NCBI RefSeq assembly: GCF_050278625.1
Contig: NZ_JBNNTI010000021.1
Location: forward strand, 1 to 64,000
Source: Viridibacillus sp050278625
Lineage (GTDB): Bacteria; Bacillota; Bacilli; Bacillales_A; Planococcaceae
DNA length: 64,000 nucleotides
Direction: 5' to 3'
Below the pieces are notes generated by a model that was not told the DNA's origin, ran no database searches, and was given only the letters and a program-made list of their open reading frames with translations. A program made the position numbers and the translations under genes. This document shows positions 8,239-16,864 of the stretch, in pieces (position 1 is the first letter of the stretch; every line of letters starts with the position of its first letter).

Positions 8239-8433
8239 TTGGTTTGGAGAAGCGTCCGCTCGACTCCTGCGGGAAAAGCGAGACAGACGAGACCCTGCAG
8301 GAGCTTAGCGACGAAGCGGCTCGGCGCTCGCCCGCGGAAAGCGAGTGGTAAGCTTCGGAAAACCTAATCTATCCTGTATAAAAATGAAAAGACTATAGAA
8401 AACTCGAATTTCTTCGCAGTTTGTCTACAGTCT
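8239..8433 (+). repeat. GC-rich interspersed repeat, copy 2, with hairpin
   Basis: The core (8239-8374) runs TTGGTTTGGAGAAGCG ... CTGCAGGAGCTTAGCGACGA ... CCCGCGGAAAGCGAG ... AAGCTTCGGAAAACC. Its ends are imperfect inverted repeats (GGTTTGGAGAAGC / GCTTCGGAAAACC). The GACTATAGAAAACTCG...TCTACAGTCT hairpin follows at 8390-8433. Confidence 0.85.
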
Positions 8434-8484
8434 GAAGTCTATTTAATTGAATGAATCAATAGAAAATTAGAAGGCAACATTTTA

Positions 8485-8677
8485 TTGGTTTGGAGAAGCG
8501 TCCGCTCGACTCCTGCGGGAATAGCGAGACAGACGAGACCCTGCAGGAGCTTAGCGACGAAGCGGCTCGGCGCTCGCCCGCGGAAAGCGAGTGGTAAGCT
8601 TCGGAAAACCTAATCTATCCGGTTTAAAAATAAAAAGACTGTAGATAATCCGTTTTTTCCTAGTTTGTCTACAGTCT
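8485..8677 (+). repeat. GC-rich interspersed repeat, copy 3, with hairpin
   Basis: Nearly identical to copy 2 and in tandem with it about 245 bp on. The core is 8485-8620 and the AGACTGTAGATAA...TCTACAGTCT hairpin is 8636-8677. Confidence 0.85.
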
Positions 8678-8728
8678 TACATCTATTAAAATGAATGAGT
8701 CAATGGAAAAGTAGAAAGTAGCATTTTC

Positions 8729-8845
8729 TTGGTTTGGAGAAGCGTCCGCTCGACGCTCGCCCGCGGAAATCGAGTGGTAAGCTTCGGAAAACCTGATCTA
8801 TCCTGTTTAAAAATAAAAAGACTGTAGATAATCCGTTTTTTCCGA
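8729..8845 (+). repeat. GC-rich interspersed repeat, copy 4, internally deleted
   Basis: Third tandem copy. The core lacks about 60 bp between CGTCCGCTCGAC and GCTCGCCCGCGG, consistent with deletion between short CTCG repeats. The left half of the ACTGTAGA hairpin remains, then unrelated sequence begins at about 8846. Confidence 0.8.
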
Positions 8846-8866
8846 GTTGGCACATGAAGTTATTTA

Positions 8867-9105
8867 ATGGCATCTGGAAGCATAGAAACAGGATTAACTG
8901 ACTTGAAAATCACAATTGAAGGGGAATCTAACATACCTTTTTGGAATCATGATTTGAAAGTTAAAGCTTTTTGACACTATTAGAATCCATCGACATTAAA
9001 CATTATTATGAAGATAACAAAGTTGATGAAGCTGATGAATCGTATAACAAAATCATCCAAACAGCTAAAGCGGCTTTTGGTTATGACTTAGTAAATTTTG
9101 ATTGA
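8867..9105 (+). pseudogene. remnant of an unidentified protein gene, frameshifted
   Basis: Two consecutive frames read as ordinary protein: the first ends ...FWNHDLKVKAF at a TGA (8972), and the next continues LTLLESIDIKHYYEDNKVDE to a TGA at 9105. One base appears lost in a T-run at 8969-8972. The 5' end abuts the truncated repeat copy. I do not recognise the family. Confidence 0.4.
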
Positions 9106-9188
9106 TTAAATTCCCCCTCAAATTGTTCATTAACTTAAACAGGAAATAACCTTCGAATAGCTTGTGCAGTATCTTTATGCTCGAAAAT

Positions 9189-9229
9189 GACAAAAGGCAT
9201 CGAGAGTGAGCTTCTTGATGCCTTTTGTC
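9189..9229. terminator. hairpin, probable terminator downstream of the M60 gene
   Basis: A 13-bp perfect stem (GACAAAAGGCATC paired with GATGCCTTTTGTC) with a 15-nt loop lies after the minus-strand peptidase gene. A partial copy of one arm recurs at 11312-11338. The T-tract is weak, so the terminator role is likely but not certain. Confidence 0.6.
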
Positions 9230-9275
9230 GACAGTCTGAAACCTGCAATAAGCAAGGTTTTTTAGGACTCTATTT

Positions 9276-10817
9276 TTATTTAATTTCTTTCCATAAAGAC
9301 AATGCGAATATCCAATTTGGATCTCCATTTCCTTGATGGCTTTGAAGAGCTTCATATATTTTACCTTTGTGCTCTACTTTATCACCTTTTGTGTACGCTT
9401 TATGAGGATTCCAAATATCACCAGAAACTGATGTATCCGGTTTAATTGGATTAGAATCGGTACTTTTCCAAATTTCAGCTGTTAAGTTTGGATACCCTAG
9501 GGCCGCCACCTTTTGGATCGTATTATTATTTGGGCGTAATCCCCATTTTTCAAAAAATGGAATTAAATTTTGTTGAGCTGCTTTGGAGGCTTCAATCATA
9601 AATAATTGTTTCTTATCTTCATTATTTTTAGGTAATACACTATCAGACATATCTCTATACGATTGATGCAATTTTGGATAAAATTCTTCTCCATACGCTA
9701 GATTTAATTGCCATAGCATAGCAAGTTTAACAAAAAGATCACTAATCTCGTCATAATTCTTATTCTGCTGTTCTAAGTATTGAAAAACCTTAGGATAAAC
9801 ACCTTCTTTTTCTAATCTGGTCCGTTGACCAAATGCTTTTTCTACAGCAAGACTATAAATATTGTTCTGAACATCTGTCATATTATGAAATGCCCAAGGA
9901 CTTTGTTGTCTCATATGCCCCGCCTCATGCCACGGGCCCCATCCATCATTTATAAATTTATCAATATCTAACACATGTTGGATTGCATCTCCTACATATG
10001 CAGTTCTATAAGGGTATGCATACATAAAATAATCTAGAGAATTGTTATCCTCAACATAATGTAGATAATGTTTATCTACTTGTCCTTCAGATAAGCCAGA
10101 TATTTTATCTTGAATCCTAGTAGCTTCATCCAACTTTTTCAATAGTTGAGTAGGATCTGTGTTAGAGCCGATTAAATATTTTTTAACACGTGCCGGGCTA
10201 GCAGTTATCAATACACGCTCCCCTTTTAATTCCACCGTATGTGCATTTGGATATTGATTAAGCATATCTATTAAATCTTGTTTCGTATGCTTTCCAAGTT
10301 CATAGAGAGGGGTAGCCGTTCCGCCTGTTGTTACTGTTGTTTGAATGGTGCCTCCTTGTTGTTTATTGTAAAAATAAATCATCCCACCATTTGGAGACTG
10401 TATAGTGTTTGGACCAGGTTTTAATGTAAAGGATTTTATTTTTGAATCTTCTCTCCAAGAAGCATCATATGAAAAAGTTCCAATGTATGCTTCGATATTT
10501 TGATTTCCTGCTACCTGAATGATTATTTGTTCATTAGGCCTAGCGTATATCCCAGTCGGTTCATTAGGACTAAATTGTCTATCTCTTCTTTCGCTATTTT
10601 GGAATTTCGCGATATCTCCTTTTCCTGGAACTGAAAACTCCCGATTTTCCACTTTCGCAAATTTTTCGTTTTTTAACACGTTAGATACTTTCTGTTGCTG
10701 TGTTTGTTCTTCCGCAAAGACTTCTAATGAAGGCGTTATTCCGGTAGCAAACATAGAAAATAGAGCAGTTGCCATCACTAACTTTTTTGATTTTTGTTTC
10801 TGTCTTCTTTTCATCAT
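9276..10817 (-). CDS. secreted M60 (enhancin-like) zinc metallopeptidase with chitin-binding module
   Basis: The 513-aa preprotein has a Lys/Arg-rich start, a hydrophobic signal core and likely cleavage after VFA (about residue 35). The M60/enhancin catalytic region carries HEAGH (about 297-301) within GPWHEAGHMRQQ and a downstream Glu in NNIYSLAVEKAF, the gluzincin-type third ligand. About the last 45 residues (WNP.KAYTKGDKVEHKGKIYEA...DPNW...LWKEI) form a CBM5/12-like chitin-binding domain. M60 proteins cleave mucin-type glycoproteins; enhancins act on the insect peritrophic matrix. A role against chitin-mucin barriers is inferred. The second ATG (10814) has better spacing to AGGAGAG. Confidence 0.9.
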   Translation of the reverse strand: MMKRRQKQKSKKLVMATALFSMFATGITPSLEVFAEEQTQQQKVSNVLKNEKFAKVENREFSVPGKGDIAKFQNSERRDRQFSPNEPTGIYARPNEQIIIQVAGNQNIEAYIGTFSYDASWREDSKIKSFTLKPGPNTIQSPNGGMIYFYNKQQGGTIQTTVTTGGTATPLYELGKHTKQDLIDMLNQYPNAHTVELKGERVLITASPARVKKYLIGSNTDPTQLLKKLDEATRIQDKISGLSEGQVDKHYLHYVEDNNSLDYFMYAYPYRTAYVGDAIQHVLDIDKFINDGWGPWHEAGHMRQQSPWAFHNMTDVQNNIYSLAVEKAFGQRTRLEKEGVYPKVFQYLEQQNKNYDEISDLFVKLAMLWQLNLAYGEEFYPKLHQSYRDMSDSVLPKNNEDKKQLFMIEASKAAQQNLIPFFEKWGLRPNNNTIQKVAALGYPNLTAEIWKSTDSNPIKPDTSVSGDIWNPHKAYTKGDKVEHKGKIYEALQSHQGNGDPNWIFALSLWKEIK

Positions 10818-11074
10818 ATCTCTCCTACTATTTTTTATTTATTCAAATCAAGTATATACTATTACCTATATTTCCATAGTACCTTTTGATGCATTTTTTT
10901 ACATTTTTTCTATAAATCTTCCAATATCAGCGCATTATAAATCATTCTTAACTCCTTATACAGATCAAATAAACATATCAATAAACACTTTGAATAGTAT
11001 TATTAATACAAAATTATAGAAAATAATACCTTTATTGACATAATTTATTTATTATGTAAGACATCATTCAACGT
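10818..11074. other. upstream region of the M60 gene
   Basis: Very AT-rich; no gene. It presumably carries the peptidase promoter, but no clear -35/-10 pair or known regulator box was picked out. Confidence 0.4.
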
Positions 11075-11245
11075 CATATATGGAAAACGTAAGTGGCAAT
11101 AGCCGACCATTTACGACATTCTGATGATATCAAGCAAATCTATGCGAGGCGTATAGAAACAATTGAACGTGTTTTTGCGGATGCTTACTTTTACTGCCAT
11201 GAATTTGAAAAATATTGCTACTTGGACATGACAAGCTTTTTATAA
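11075..11245 (+). pseudogene. IS1182-family transposase C-terminal remnant
   Basis: The frame HLRHSDDIKQIYARRIETIERVFADA corresponds to the C-terminal part of IS1182/DDE_Tnp_1-type transposases (Y..R..TIERVFADAKE). An in-frame TAA precedes it and the sequence after FADA is not the usual continuation. Only a scar remains. Confidence 0.6.
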
Positions 11246-11311
11246 AGAGAATATTGCTAGAAGAGTATGTTCTCTTTAGTAGGAGAATGCTATTTGCTGA
11301 ACATAAAAAAA

Positions 11312-11427
11312 AGACAAAAGGCATCGTGAGTGAGCTTAGCTTCGGAAAACCTGATCTATCCTGTTTGAAAATAAAAAGAAAGAGAAAGAGTGTAGATAAT
11401 CCGTTTTTTCCGAATCTGTCTACAGTC
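11312..11427 (+). repeat. GC-rich interspersed repeat, copy 5, truncated chimera
   Basis: Begins with one arm of the 9189-9229 hairpin (GACAAAAGGCATCGTGAG), passes into the right end of the GC-rich repeat (GCTTCGGAAAACCTGATCTATCC) and ends with the TGTAGATAATCCG...TCTACAGTCT hairpin. The core is missing. Confidence 0.75.
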
Positions 11428-11476
11428 TCTATTTAATTGAATGAGAGTAAACAGAAAAGTAGAAGGTAGCATTTTA

Positions 11477-11610
11477 TTGGTTTGGAGATGCGTCCGCTCG
11501 ACTCCTGCGGGACCAGCGAGACAGTCGAGACCCTGCAGGAGCGTAGCGACGAAGCGGCTTGGCGTTCGCCCGCGGAAAGCGAGTGGTAAGCTTCGGAAAA
11601 CCTGATTTCT
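11477..11610 (+). repeat. GC-rich interspersed repeat, copy 6
   Basis: Full-length core in plus orientation with TTGGTTTGGAGATGCG and AAGCTTCGGAAAACC ends. No ACTGTAGA hairpin follows; instead AAGACTAAGAGCTGTGACAGCTTTTAGTC (split hairpin about 11643-11673) precedes the end of the DUF4097 gene. Confidence 0.8.
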
Positions 11611-11695
11611 TGCAGAATTAAACAACTTTATTTCCATAAAAATAGACTAAGAGCTGTGACAGCTTTTAGTCTACTGTTGCATTTATAATTAATTA

Positions 11696-12565
11696 TCACT
11701 TTACATTAATTGTTCCATCTTCACTTTTGAGATCCAATGTATTAGTTGCATCACCAATTGTACCTACTTTAGATTTTTCAGTATTCGTGTTTATCTTCAA
11801 ACCATCTAAATTCAGTGTTATATCAGATGAATTACTGCTAGCAGATACCATTAGTGAAGTAGGAACTTCTTTAAAAGATACCGCAATATCACCTGACTTT
11901 GTTTCTACAAGTAATGACTTTCCTTCTGCTGCATCTTCAACTTTTACTTCACCATCTTTTGAAGTAATTTTCATCTTAGTGCTGGCCACATTTTTAAGAT
12001 AGTTATCACCAGAAGTAGATACTACATTTAAATTATTTAACGAACTGTTTTTTATACTTAGTTCCCCATCTTTTGAAGTAAATATACCTTTCTCTACTGA
12101 CAGCCCTTCCATTTTCCCAGTACCGGAGTCGTTTGAAACTATAATATTTTTTATCTTTACAGCATTCATTTTTATATCACCAAAGCTATTATTCACTGAA
12201 AGCGTATCTAATACATTATTTGGGATAGAAATGTAGATAGTTCCTCTTTTTCCGAAACTGAAATTATTAGTAAAACTTCCACCTTCGTCTTGCTGATTAA
12301 TTATTATTTTTTCACCATTATTTTCGATTGTTACTGGGTCACTCTTTTTGTCTTTTTGTTTTCCTTCAACTGAAATTGTTAATTTGTTTGATTCAGTATT
12401 TTTAAACTCAAGATCCCAAGATTCATTGTTTATGACTACTTCTTTAATCGCCTCTATTTCAACTGAAATTTCTTTCCTATAATTCTTTCCTTTTCCCGCC
12501 ATCAAACTTAAAACTAATCCACCTATAGCTATGATTGCTATGGAAACTATAAAGATTTTTTTCAC
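11696..12565 (-). CDS. DUF4097-type putative adhesin-like protein, last gene of ABC operon
   Basis: The 289-aa product has one N-terminal hydrophobic segment (about residues 4-22) and a repetitive beta-rich body with recurring SKDGE, SGDN and NSFGDIK turns typical of DUF4097 (right-handed beta-helix, LiaG/YvlB-like). Such proteins often accompany envelope-stress two-component/ABC systems. It starts 20 nt after the upstream permease on the same strand, so it is probably co-transcribed. It likely acts at the outer face of the membrane; its molecular role is unknown. Confidence 0.82.
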   Translation of the reverse strand: MKKIFIVSIAIIAIGGLVLSLMAGKGKNYRKEISVEIEAIKEVVINNESWDLEFKNTESNKLTISVEGKQKDKKSDPVTIENNGEKIIINQQDEGGSFTNNFSFGKRGTIYISIPNNVLDTLSVNNSFGDIKMNAVKIKNIIVSNDSGTGKMEGLSVEKGIFTSKDGELSIKNSSLNNLNVVSTSGDNYLKNVASTKMKITSKDGEVKVEDAAEGKSLLVETKSGDIAVSFKEVPTSLMVSASSNSSDITLNLDGLKINTNTEKSKVGTIGDATNTLDLKSEDGTINVK

Positions 12566-12585
12566 TTTTTATTCCTCATTTCCTT

Positions 12586-13290
12586 TTAAGCTAAATCTAG
12601 TTTTTCAACTTTATGGTAAGAAAGATAGCCTATTAGAAGTCCAAGTAGACATAGTGTAATTGGTACTCCAATGAATTGAAACAAATTAACCTGACTTCCA
12701 CCATTAGATACATTTCCGTTAATTATGAAGCTAATTAATACTGCCGAGGTAATCGTTGTAGCCGTTGATTTTTTTCTCATACCAAAATAAAGAGGAATTA
12801 GGCTTACTCCAGCAATCATAAAAGCACTAATAATAGTTGTTGGCACTGTAGAGATCATATCACTCAAACTAACAGGTGTTTCAAAGAACCCAAAAGTTGG
12901 ATTAAAGAAGTAAACTAATATACTTATGATAAAAGTAGAAATGATTATGCTAAAAAAACAGAATACAAAGACAATAGATAACTTAGCTTGCATTAATTTT
13001 TTTCGTTTCAGCGGATAGCTGAATAATAATTGAATCGTTTTGTTCCTGTATTCTTCAATTACTAAACGAGATAAAATGACACTCGAAAAAATTATAAATA
13101 CGATTCTTATAAAAATATTAGCTAAAGACATGAATTCAACATAATCTGTAAACATCAGATCATCTTCAACTTTAGAACCCCACGCCATAAGAGAAACTGC
13201 CGCGAAGATTCCCACGATACAGATTATTAATCCTTTAAGATAACCAGATAACTGATTTTTTTTCCATTCTAATTTCATTAATTTAATCAA
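12586..13290 (-). CDS. ABC-2 type exporter permease (second subunit)
   Basis: About 234 aa with six predicted membrane helices and the family motif SRLVIEEYRNKTIQLLFSYPLKRKKLMQAK, shared with the paralogous permease just upstream (VIEEYKNKTILIMFSYPVNRKKMIASK). The likely start is the TTG at 13290: GGAG lies 9 nt before it and the resulting N-terminus (IKLMKLEWKKN) aligns with the paralogue's. An ATG at 13305 is the alternative. It is probably a duplicated half of a heterodimeric permease working with the ATPase at 14065-14988. Confidence 0.85.
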   Translation of the reverse strand: MIKLMKLEWKKNQLSGYLKGLIICIVGIFAAVSLMAWGSKVEDDLMFTDYVEFMSLANIFIRIVFIIFSSVILSRLVIEEYRNKTIQLLFSYPLKRKKLMQAKLSIVFVFCFFSIIISTFIISILVYFFNPTFGFFETPVSLSDMISTVPTTIISAFMIAGVSLIPLYFGMRKKSTATTITSAVLISFIINGNVSNGGSQVNLFQFIGVPITLCLLGLLIGYLSYHKVEKLDLA

Positions 13291-13379
13291 GTTAAACATC
13301 TCCATATAATGTTTTTTATTTTATTCTCAAGCAATAGTGACTAGGTTATTACCAATTCTTTTCTTGAACGTATTTCTAA
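13291..13379. other. short intercistronic spacer
   Basis: No gene; separates the two permease genes. Confidence 0.4.
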
Positions 13380-14072
13380 TTAAATCACATCTTCCTTCTC
13401 AATATTACGAATGGCTAAGTAAGCATTCATTACTCCGATGACGGCGAGTCCTAATTGAAAAGGAATGATAGTGACCATTGAAAATACAGGATTAGTAGAA
13501 CAAGCAATCATCACCACTAAGAGCGATGAAAATATAGTGGTCGGAACAGAAAATTTTCGCATTCCAAAATACAAAGGAATCAAGCTAATTCCTGTAGAGG
13601 CCATGGAATATGGGATCATTTTGAAGACCTCAGTAAAATATTGACTGGCAGTGATTGAGAAAGGAACAAAGTGATAATAATCATTAATGATAGTAAATAG
13701 ACCTCCAACAATAATATTAGTCAATAACATGGTGATAAATGTCAATGCAGATGTAATTAACAATTTGCTAGCAATCATTTTCTTTCGATTAACTGGATAT
13801 GAGAACATAATTAATATAGTTTTATTTTTATATTCTTCAATAACTATTTTCGCAATTAATACTGCGGCAAAGACAATAAATGTAGCTCTGACCATTGCGC
13901 CTATCAATATAAAGGCATCTTGATGTGTTGTAACGATTAAGTCGCCTTCTTTTTGTGTTATATACATAATGAAACACAGTATTGCTGTCATGAGGATGTT
14001 TGCGATAATTGCGCTTTTTATATACCAACCAAATTTGTTTTTCACTAGTTCTAATTTGATTAATTTAAGCAT
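13380..14072 (-). CDS. ABC-2 type exporter permease (first subunit)
   Basis: 230 aa, six predicted membrane helices, with IEEYKNKTILIMFSYPVNRKK in the cytoplasmic loop and IPLYFGMRK before the last helices. It resembles the YcbO/bacitracin-type permeases. It overlaps the upstream ATPase gene by 8 nt, indicating translational coupling. Together with the second permease and the ATPase it would form an exporter, probably for a peptide or lipid-linked antimicrobial; the substrate is inferred only from family context. Confidence 0.87.
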   Translation of the reverse strand: MLKLIKLELVKNKFGWYIKSAIIANILMTAILCFIMYITQKEGDLIVTTHQDAFILIGAMVRATFIVFAAVLIAKIVIEEYKNKTILIMFSYPVNRKKMIASKLLITSALTFITMLLTNIIVGGLFTIINDYYHFVPFSITASQYFTEVFKMIPYSMASTGISLIPLYFGMRKFSVPTTIFSSLLVVMIACSTNPVFSMVTIIPFQLGLAVIGVMNAYLAIRNIEKEDVI

Positions 14073-14988
14073 GAATCCCTTCTCCGTTCATTAATTTCAT
14101 GAAGTATTCTTCTAATGAGCTATGCTTTTTGTTGATACTTTCAATCTCAATATCATTCATAATAAGTGCCTTTGAAATCTCTTGTTGAGTTACAGTCATT
14201 TCATAAATGCGGATATTCTTTTCATTCATAATTTTATAATTATTTAATCCTAGATGATGATCTAAAATGTAAGCTGCTTTTTTAATATCTTGAACCGTTA
14301 CCTCAATATAATCCGTTTGTTCCCCATTGATACTTTCCATCGAAACTTCTTTTAACAGTTTCCCATTTTGTATGACTCCTATTGTATCCGCCATTTGTTC
14401 CATTTCAGCTAATATATGGCTCGAAACTAATAGAGTAATGCCATATTCTTTACAAAGCATCTTAAAAAGATCTCGCAATTCTTTAATACCAATAGGATCT
14501 AGACCATTGATAGGTTCATCTAAAATTAACAGTTCTGGTTTTGTCGTAATCGCTCTAGCAATTCCTAATCTCTGTTTCATACCAAGAGAAAAATCTTTTA
14601 CTTTTTTGTCATCGACATTGTGTAACTTCACAAGATCTAAAGCATGATCAATAGACTTCTTATCATAATAGCCCATGTACTCACAATGTAAGTAAAGATT
14701 CTCTCGAGCTGTTAGTTTGTCATAAAAAATAGGATATTCAATAATTGTTCCCATTCGTTTTAACACTTCATATGAAGTATTCGTTAACTTCTCACCGAAA
14801 ATTTCTATATCACCACTTGTTGGTTTAATTAAATTTGTAATCATTTTCATAATCGTTGTTTTACCAGCCCCGTTCGGACCTAAAAACCCGTAAATTTCAC
14901 CTTTTTTAACATTCATATTTACTCCGGAAACAACCTCTTTTCCTTCAAATACTTTTGTTAGTTGATTTGTTCTTAATATATATGTCAT
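14065..14988 (-). CDS. ABC transporter ATP-binding protein (BcrA/YcbN-like)
   Basis: 307 aa with Walker A GPNGAGKTT (about residues 37-45), Q-loop region, signature SLGMKQRLGIARA and Walker B LLILDEPINGLDP. The C-terminal extension of about 90 residues (ITVTQQEISKAL...LEEYFMKLM) is typical of the BcrA/YcbN class. It energises the two downstream permeases. The gene order response regulator, kinase, ATPase, permease and the lengths resemble B. subtilis ycbLMNO. A promoter probably lies in the 240-bp gap before it. Confidence 0.92.
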   Translation of the reverse strand: MTYILRTNQLTKVFEGKEVVSGVNMNVKKGEIYGFLGPNGAGKTTIMKMITNLIKPTSGDIEIFGEKLTNTSYEVLKRMGTIIEYPIFYDKLTARENLYLHCEYMGYYDKKSIDHALDLVKLHNVDDKKVKDFSLGMKQRLGIARAITTKPELLILDEPINGLDPIGIKELRDLFKMLCKEYGITLLVSSHILAEMEQMADTIGVIQNGKLLKEVSMESINGEQTDYIEVTVQDIKKAAYILDHHLGLNNYKIMNEKNIRIYEMTVTQQEISKALIMNDIEIESINKKHSSLEEYFMKLMNGEGIHA

Positions 14989-15199
14989 ATTGTTTTCCCC
15001 TTTCGCTGTCTATTTTAATTGTATGGAACGATCTTCTCTTTTTTCTTACTCAATTCTTACAAAATCCTTAAGCTTAGAGAAAAGCACAAAGGGGACACTT
15101 AATAAAAGTCAACCCTTCCAATCAGAATGGGATATGAATCGTTGTTAATTTTCATAATCTTGAGGTAGTGGTTTGATTGACAATGAGTCCTAGAAAAAG
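14989..15199. promoter_or_regulatory. putative target promoter region of the ABC operon
   Basis: A 210-bp gap between the kinase terminator and the ATPase gene. On the minus strand TACAATTAAAAT lies about 30 nt before the ATG region and could be a -10. It would be the expected binding region of the neighbouring response regulator; no clear direct repeats were resolved. Confidence 0.4.
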
Positions 15200-15233
15200 A
15201 AAAAAGCTTGTAGAATGCTTCTTCCTACAAGCT
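15200..15233 (-). terminator. intrinsic terminator after the sensor kinase
   Basis: A 9-bp stem (AGCTTGTAG/CTACAAGCT) overlaps the kinase stop codon and is followed by a T-rich run on the minus strand. It separates the two-component genes from the ABC operon. Confidence 0.8.
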
Positions 15234-16167
15234 AATATTTCATTCTTTTTAACATAATTGTAAATACTGTTTTGTCAAAAGGCTTGCTGGAAAGATGAAT
15301 TTCCCCACCCAAAGCCTCCACAAGACGCTTCGTAATCGTCAACCCAAGCCCACTACCTTGATATATACGGTTTCTTGAATCTTCTAATGTGTACATACGC
15401 TCAAAAACCTTATCAATATGTGACTCAGAAATCCCTTTTCCTTTATCCCAAATATCAATGTACACATTCTTTTCATCGCTTTTTAAGGTCATACCAAGTG
15501 TTTTACCATCTTCGCCATACTTAATTGCATTTGAAATCAAATTATTTAATACTCTACTTAACACTTCTGTATTTCCATGTCCATATAACTGTTCATTTGG
15601 TATATCAATATCAACTGAGAAGCCCTTTGCAATAAGTAAATCGTAGAACGATAAAATATTTTCCTGACATACTTCATTCATATTAATTCTAGTTAACTCT
15701 ATTTCTTTATCTCCTGACTCTAATTTCGATAAATCGAAGAATTTATGAATGAGTTCCATTACTTCAATCGTTTTTATATGTACCTTTTTCAATAAAACTT
15801 GTCGTTCATCCTCGGTCATTGTAGGATCTGTGTGTAACATTTCGACATAGCCAAGAACAACCGTCAGCGGTGTTTTCAAGTCATGCGATATATTAGAGAG
15901 CATTTTGCGCATAGACATTTCTACCTTCGCTTGATCGGCTTTTGTTGTCTGTATTGCTACTATTAAATGATTAATGGTAACTAATAACTTTTGCATTTCT
16001 TTATTGTCTGTCACAACTAATAACTTTTCAACTGTTTGCTTTTCTAAAATATTCTGTAGCTTCTCATATATGTATCGTAAATCCTCATCTTTATTTTTCT
16101 GCATTCTATATTGAAAAGAGATAAAACCTATTAATATAGCAATGATCATTAGCAAAAAAAATACCAT
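15232..16167 (-). CDS. sensor histidine kinase (YcbM-like, single N-terminal helix)
   Basis: 311 aa: one membrane helix (residues 1-20), a short coiled linker without an extracellular loop or obvious HAMP, HisKA with SNISHDLKTP (His about 95), and HATPase_c with N-box NLISNAIKYG, DKGKGI and GSGLGLTITK. The absence of an external sensor domain suggests sensing within the membrane or via the transporter, as in other antibiotic-responsive kinases. It starts 1 nt after the response regulator stop, so the two are coupled. Confidence 0.9.
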   Translation of the reverse strand: MVFFLLMIIAILIGFISFQYRMQKNKDEDLRYIYEKLQNILEKQTVEKLLVVTDNKEMQKLLVTINHLIVAIQTTKADQAKVEMSMRKMLSNISHDLKTPLTVVLGYVEMLHTDPTMTEDERQVLLKKVHIKTIEVMELIHKFFDLSKLESGDKEIELTRINMNEVCQENILSFYDLLIAKGFSVDIDIPNEQLYGHGNTEVLSRVLNNLISNAIKYGEDGKTLGMTLKSDEKNVYIDIWDKGKGISESHIDKVFERMYTLEDSRNRIYQGSGLGLTITKRLVEALGGEIHLSSKPFDKTVFTIMLKRMKY

Positions 16168-16168
16168 T

Positions 16169-16864
16169 TTACATCACTTCCAACTTATATCCGATTCCCC
16201 ACAACGTTTTAATGTATTCTGGGTTTGATGGATCATCCTCTATCTTTTCTCGCAGTCTTCTCATATGAACATTAATAACATTTTCATCGCCAAAATATTC
16301 TTCATTCCAAATGAGATTATAAATTTGAGCTTTTGAAAATACACGATTGCGATTCTTTGAAAATAGTTTTAATAGCTCAAACTCTTTAGAGGTAAGTTTA
16401 ATGACTTCACCTTTCTTCCAAGCTGTAAAATTGATTATATCTATTTTCAAATCACCAATTTGTATAATTTTCTCTTCTACCTTTTGAGGAATTGAATATT
16501 TTGTCGAACGACGAATCCCCGCCTTCACCCGTGCAGACAACTCAATCATTGAAAAAGGCTTACAAATATAATCATCTGCTCCTAGCCCTAATCCAATCGC
16601 CTTATCCACATCTGTATCCTTTGCAGACATCATTAAAATTGGAACAGCACTACCTTCGCGGATCAATCTCACAACTTCTAAACCATCTAACTTCGGCATC
16701 ATTATATCAAGAATGACTAAATCAAACGCACCTTTCATAAATTTAGCCAGTCCATCTTCCCCATCCGAAGCTGTTGCTACAACAAATCCCTCTTTTGTTA
16801 AATAGTTTTCTACCATTTCTTGAATAGAAATATCATCTTCGACAAGCAAAATATTAGATTGCAT
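16169..16864 (-). CDS. OmpR-family response regulator (YcbL-like)
   Basis: 231 aa. Receiver domain residues 1-115 with acidic pair E9-D10-D11, phospho-acceptor Asp at about 53 in VILDIMMPKLDG, switch residue region ILMMSAKD and Lys in YICKPF. The C-terminal winged helix (about 135-231) has VFSKAQIYNLIWNE and VINVHMRRLREKIE. It should be phosphorylated by the adjacent kinase and activate the ABC/DUF4097 operon. The start follows a GAGGTGAG-type site. Confidence 0.93.
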   Translation of the reverse strand: MQSNILLVEDDISIQEMVENYLTKEGFVVATASDGEDGLAKFMKGAFDLVILDIMMPKLDGLEVVRLIREGSAVPILMMSAKDTDVDKAIGLGLGADDYICKPFSMIELSARVKAGIRRSTKYSIPQKVEEKIIQIGDLKIDIINFTAWKKGEVIKLTSKEFELLKLFSKNRNRVFSKAQIYNLIWNEEYFGDENVINVHMRRLREKIEDDPSNPEYIKTLWGIGYKLEVM

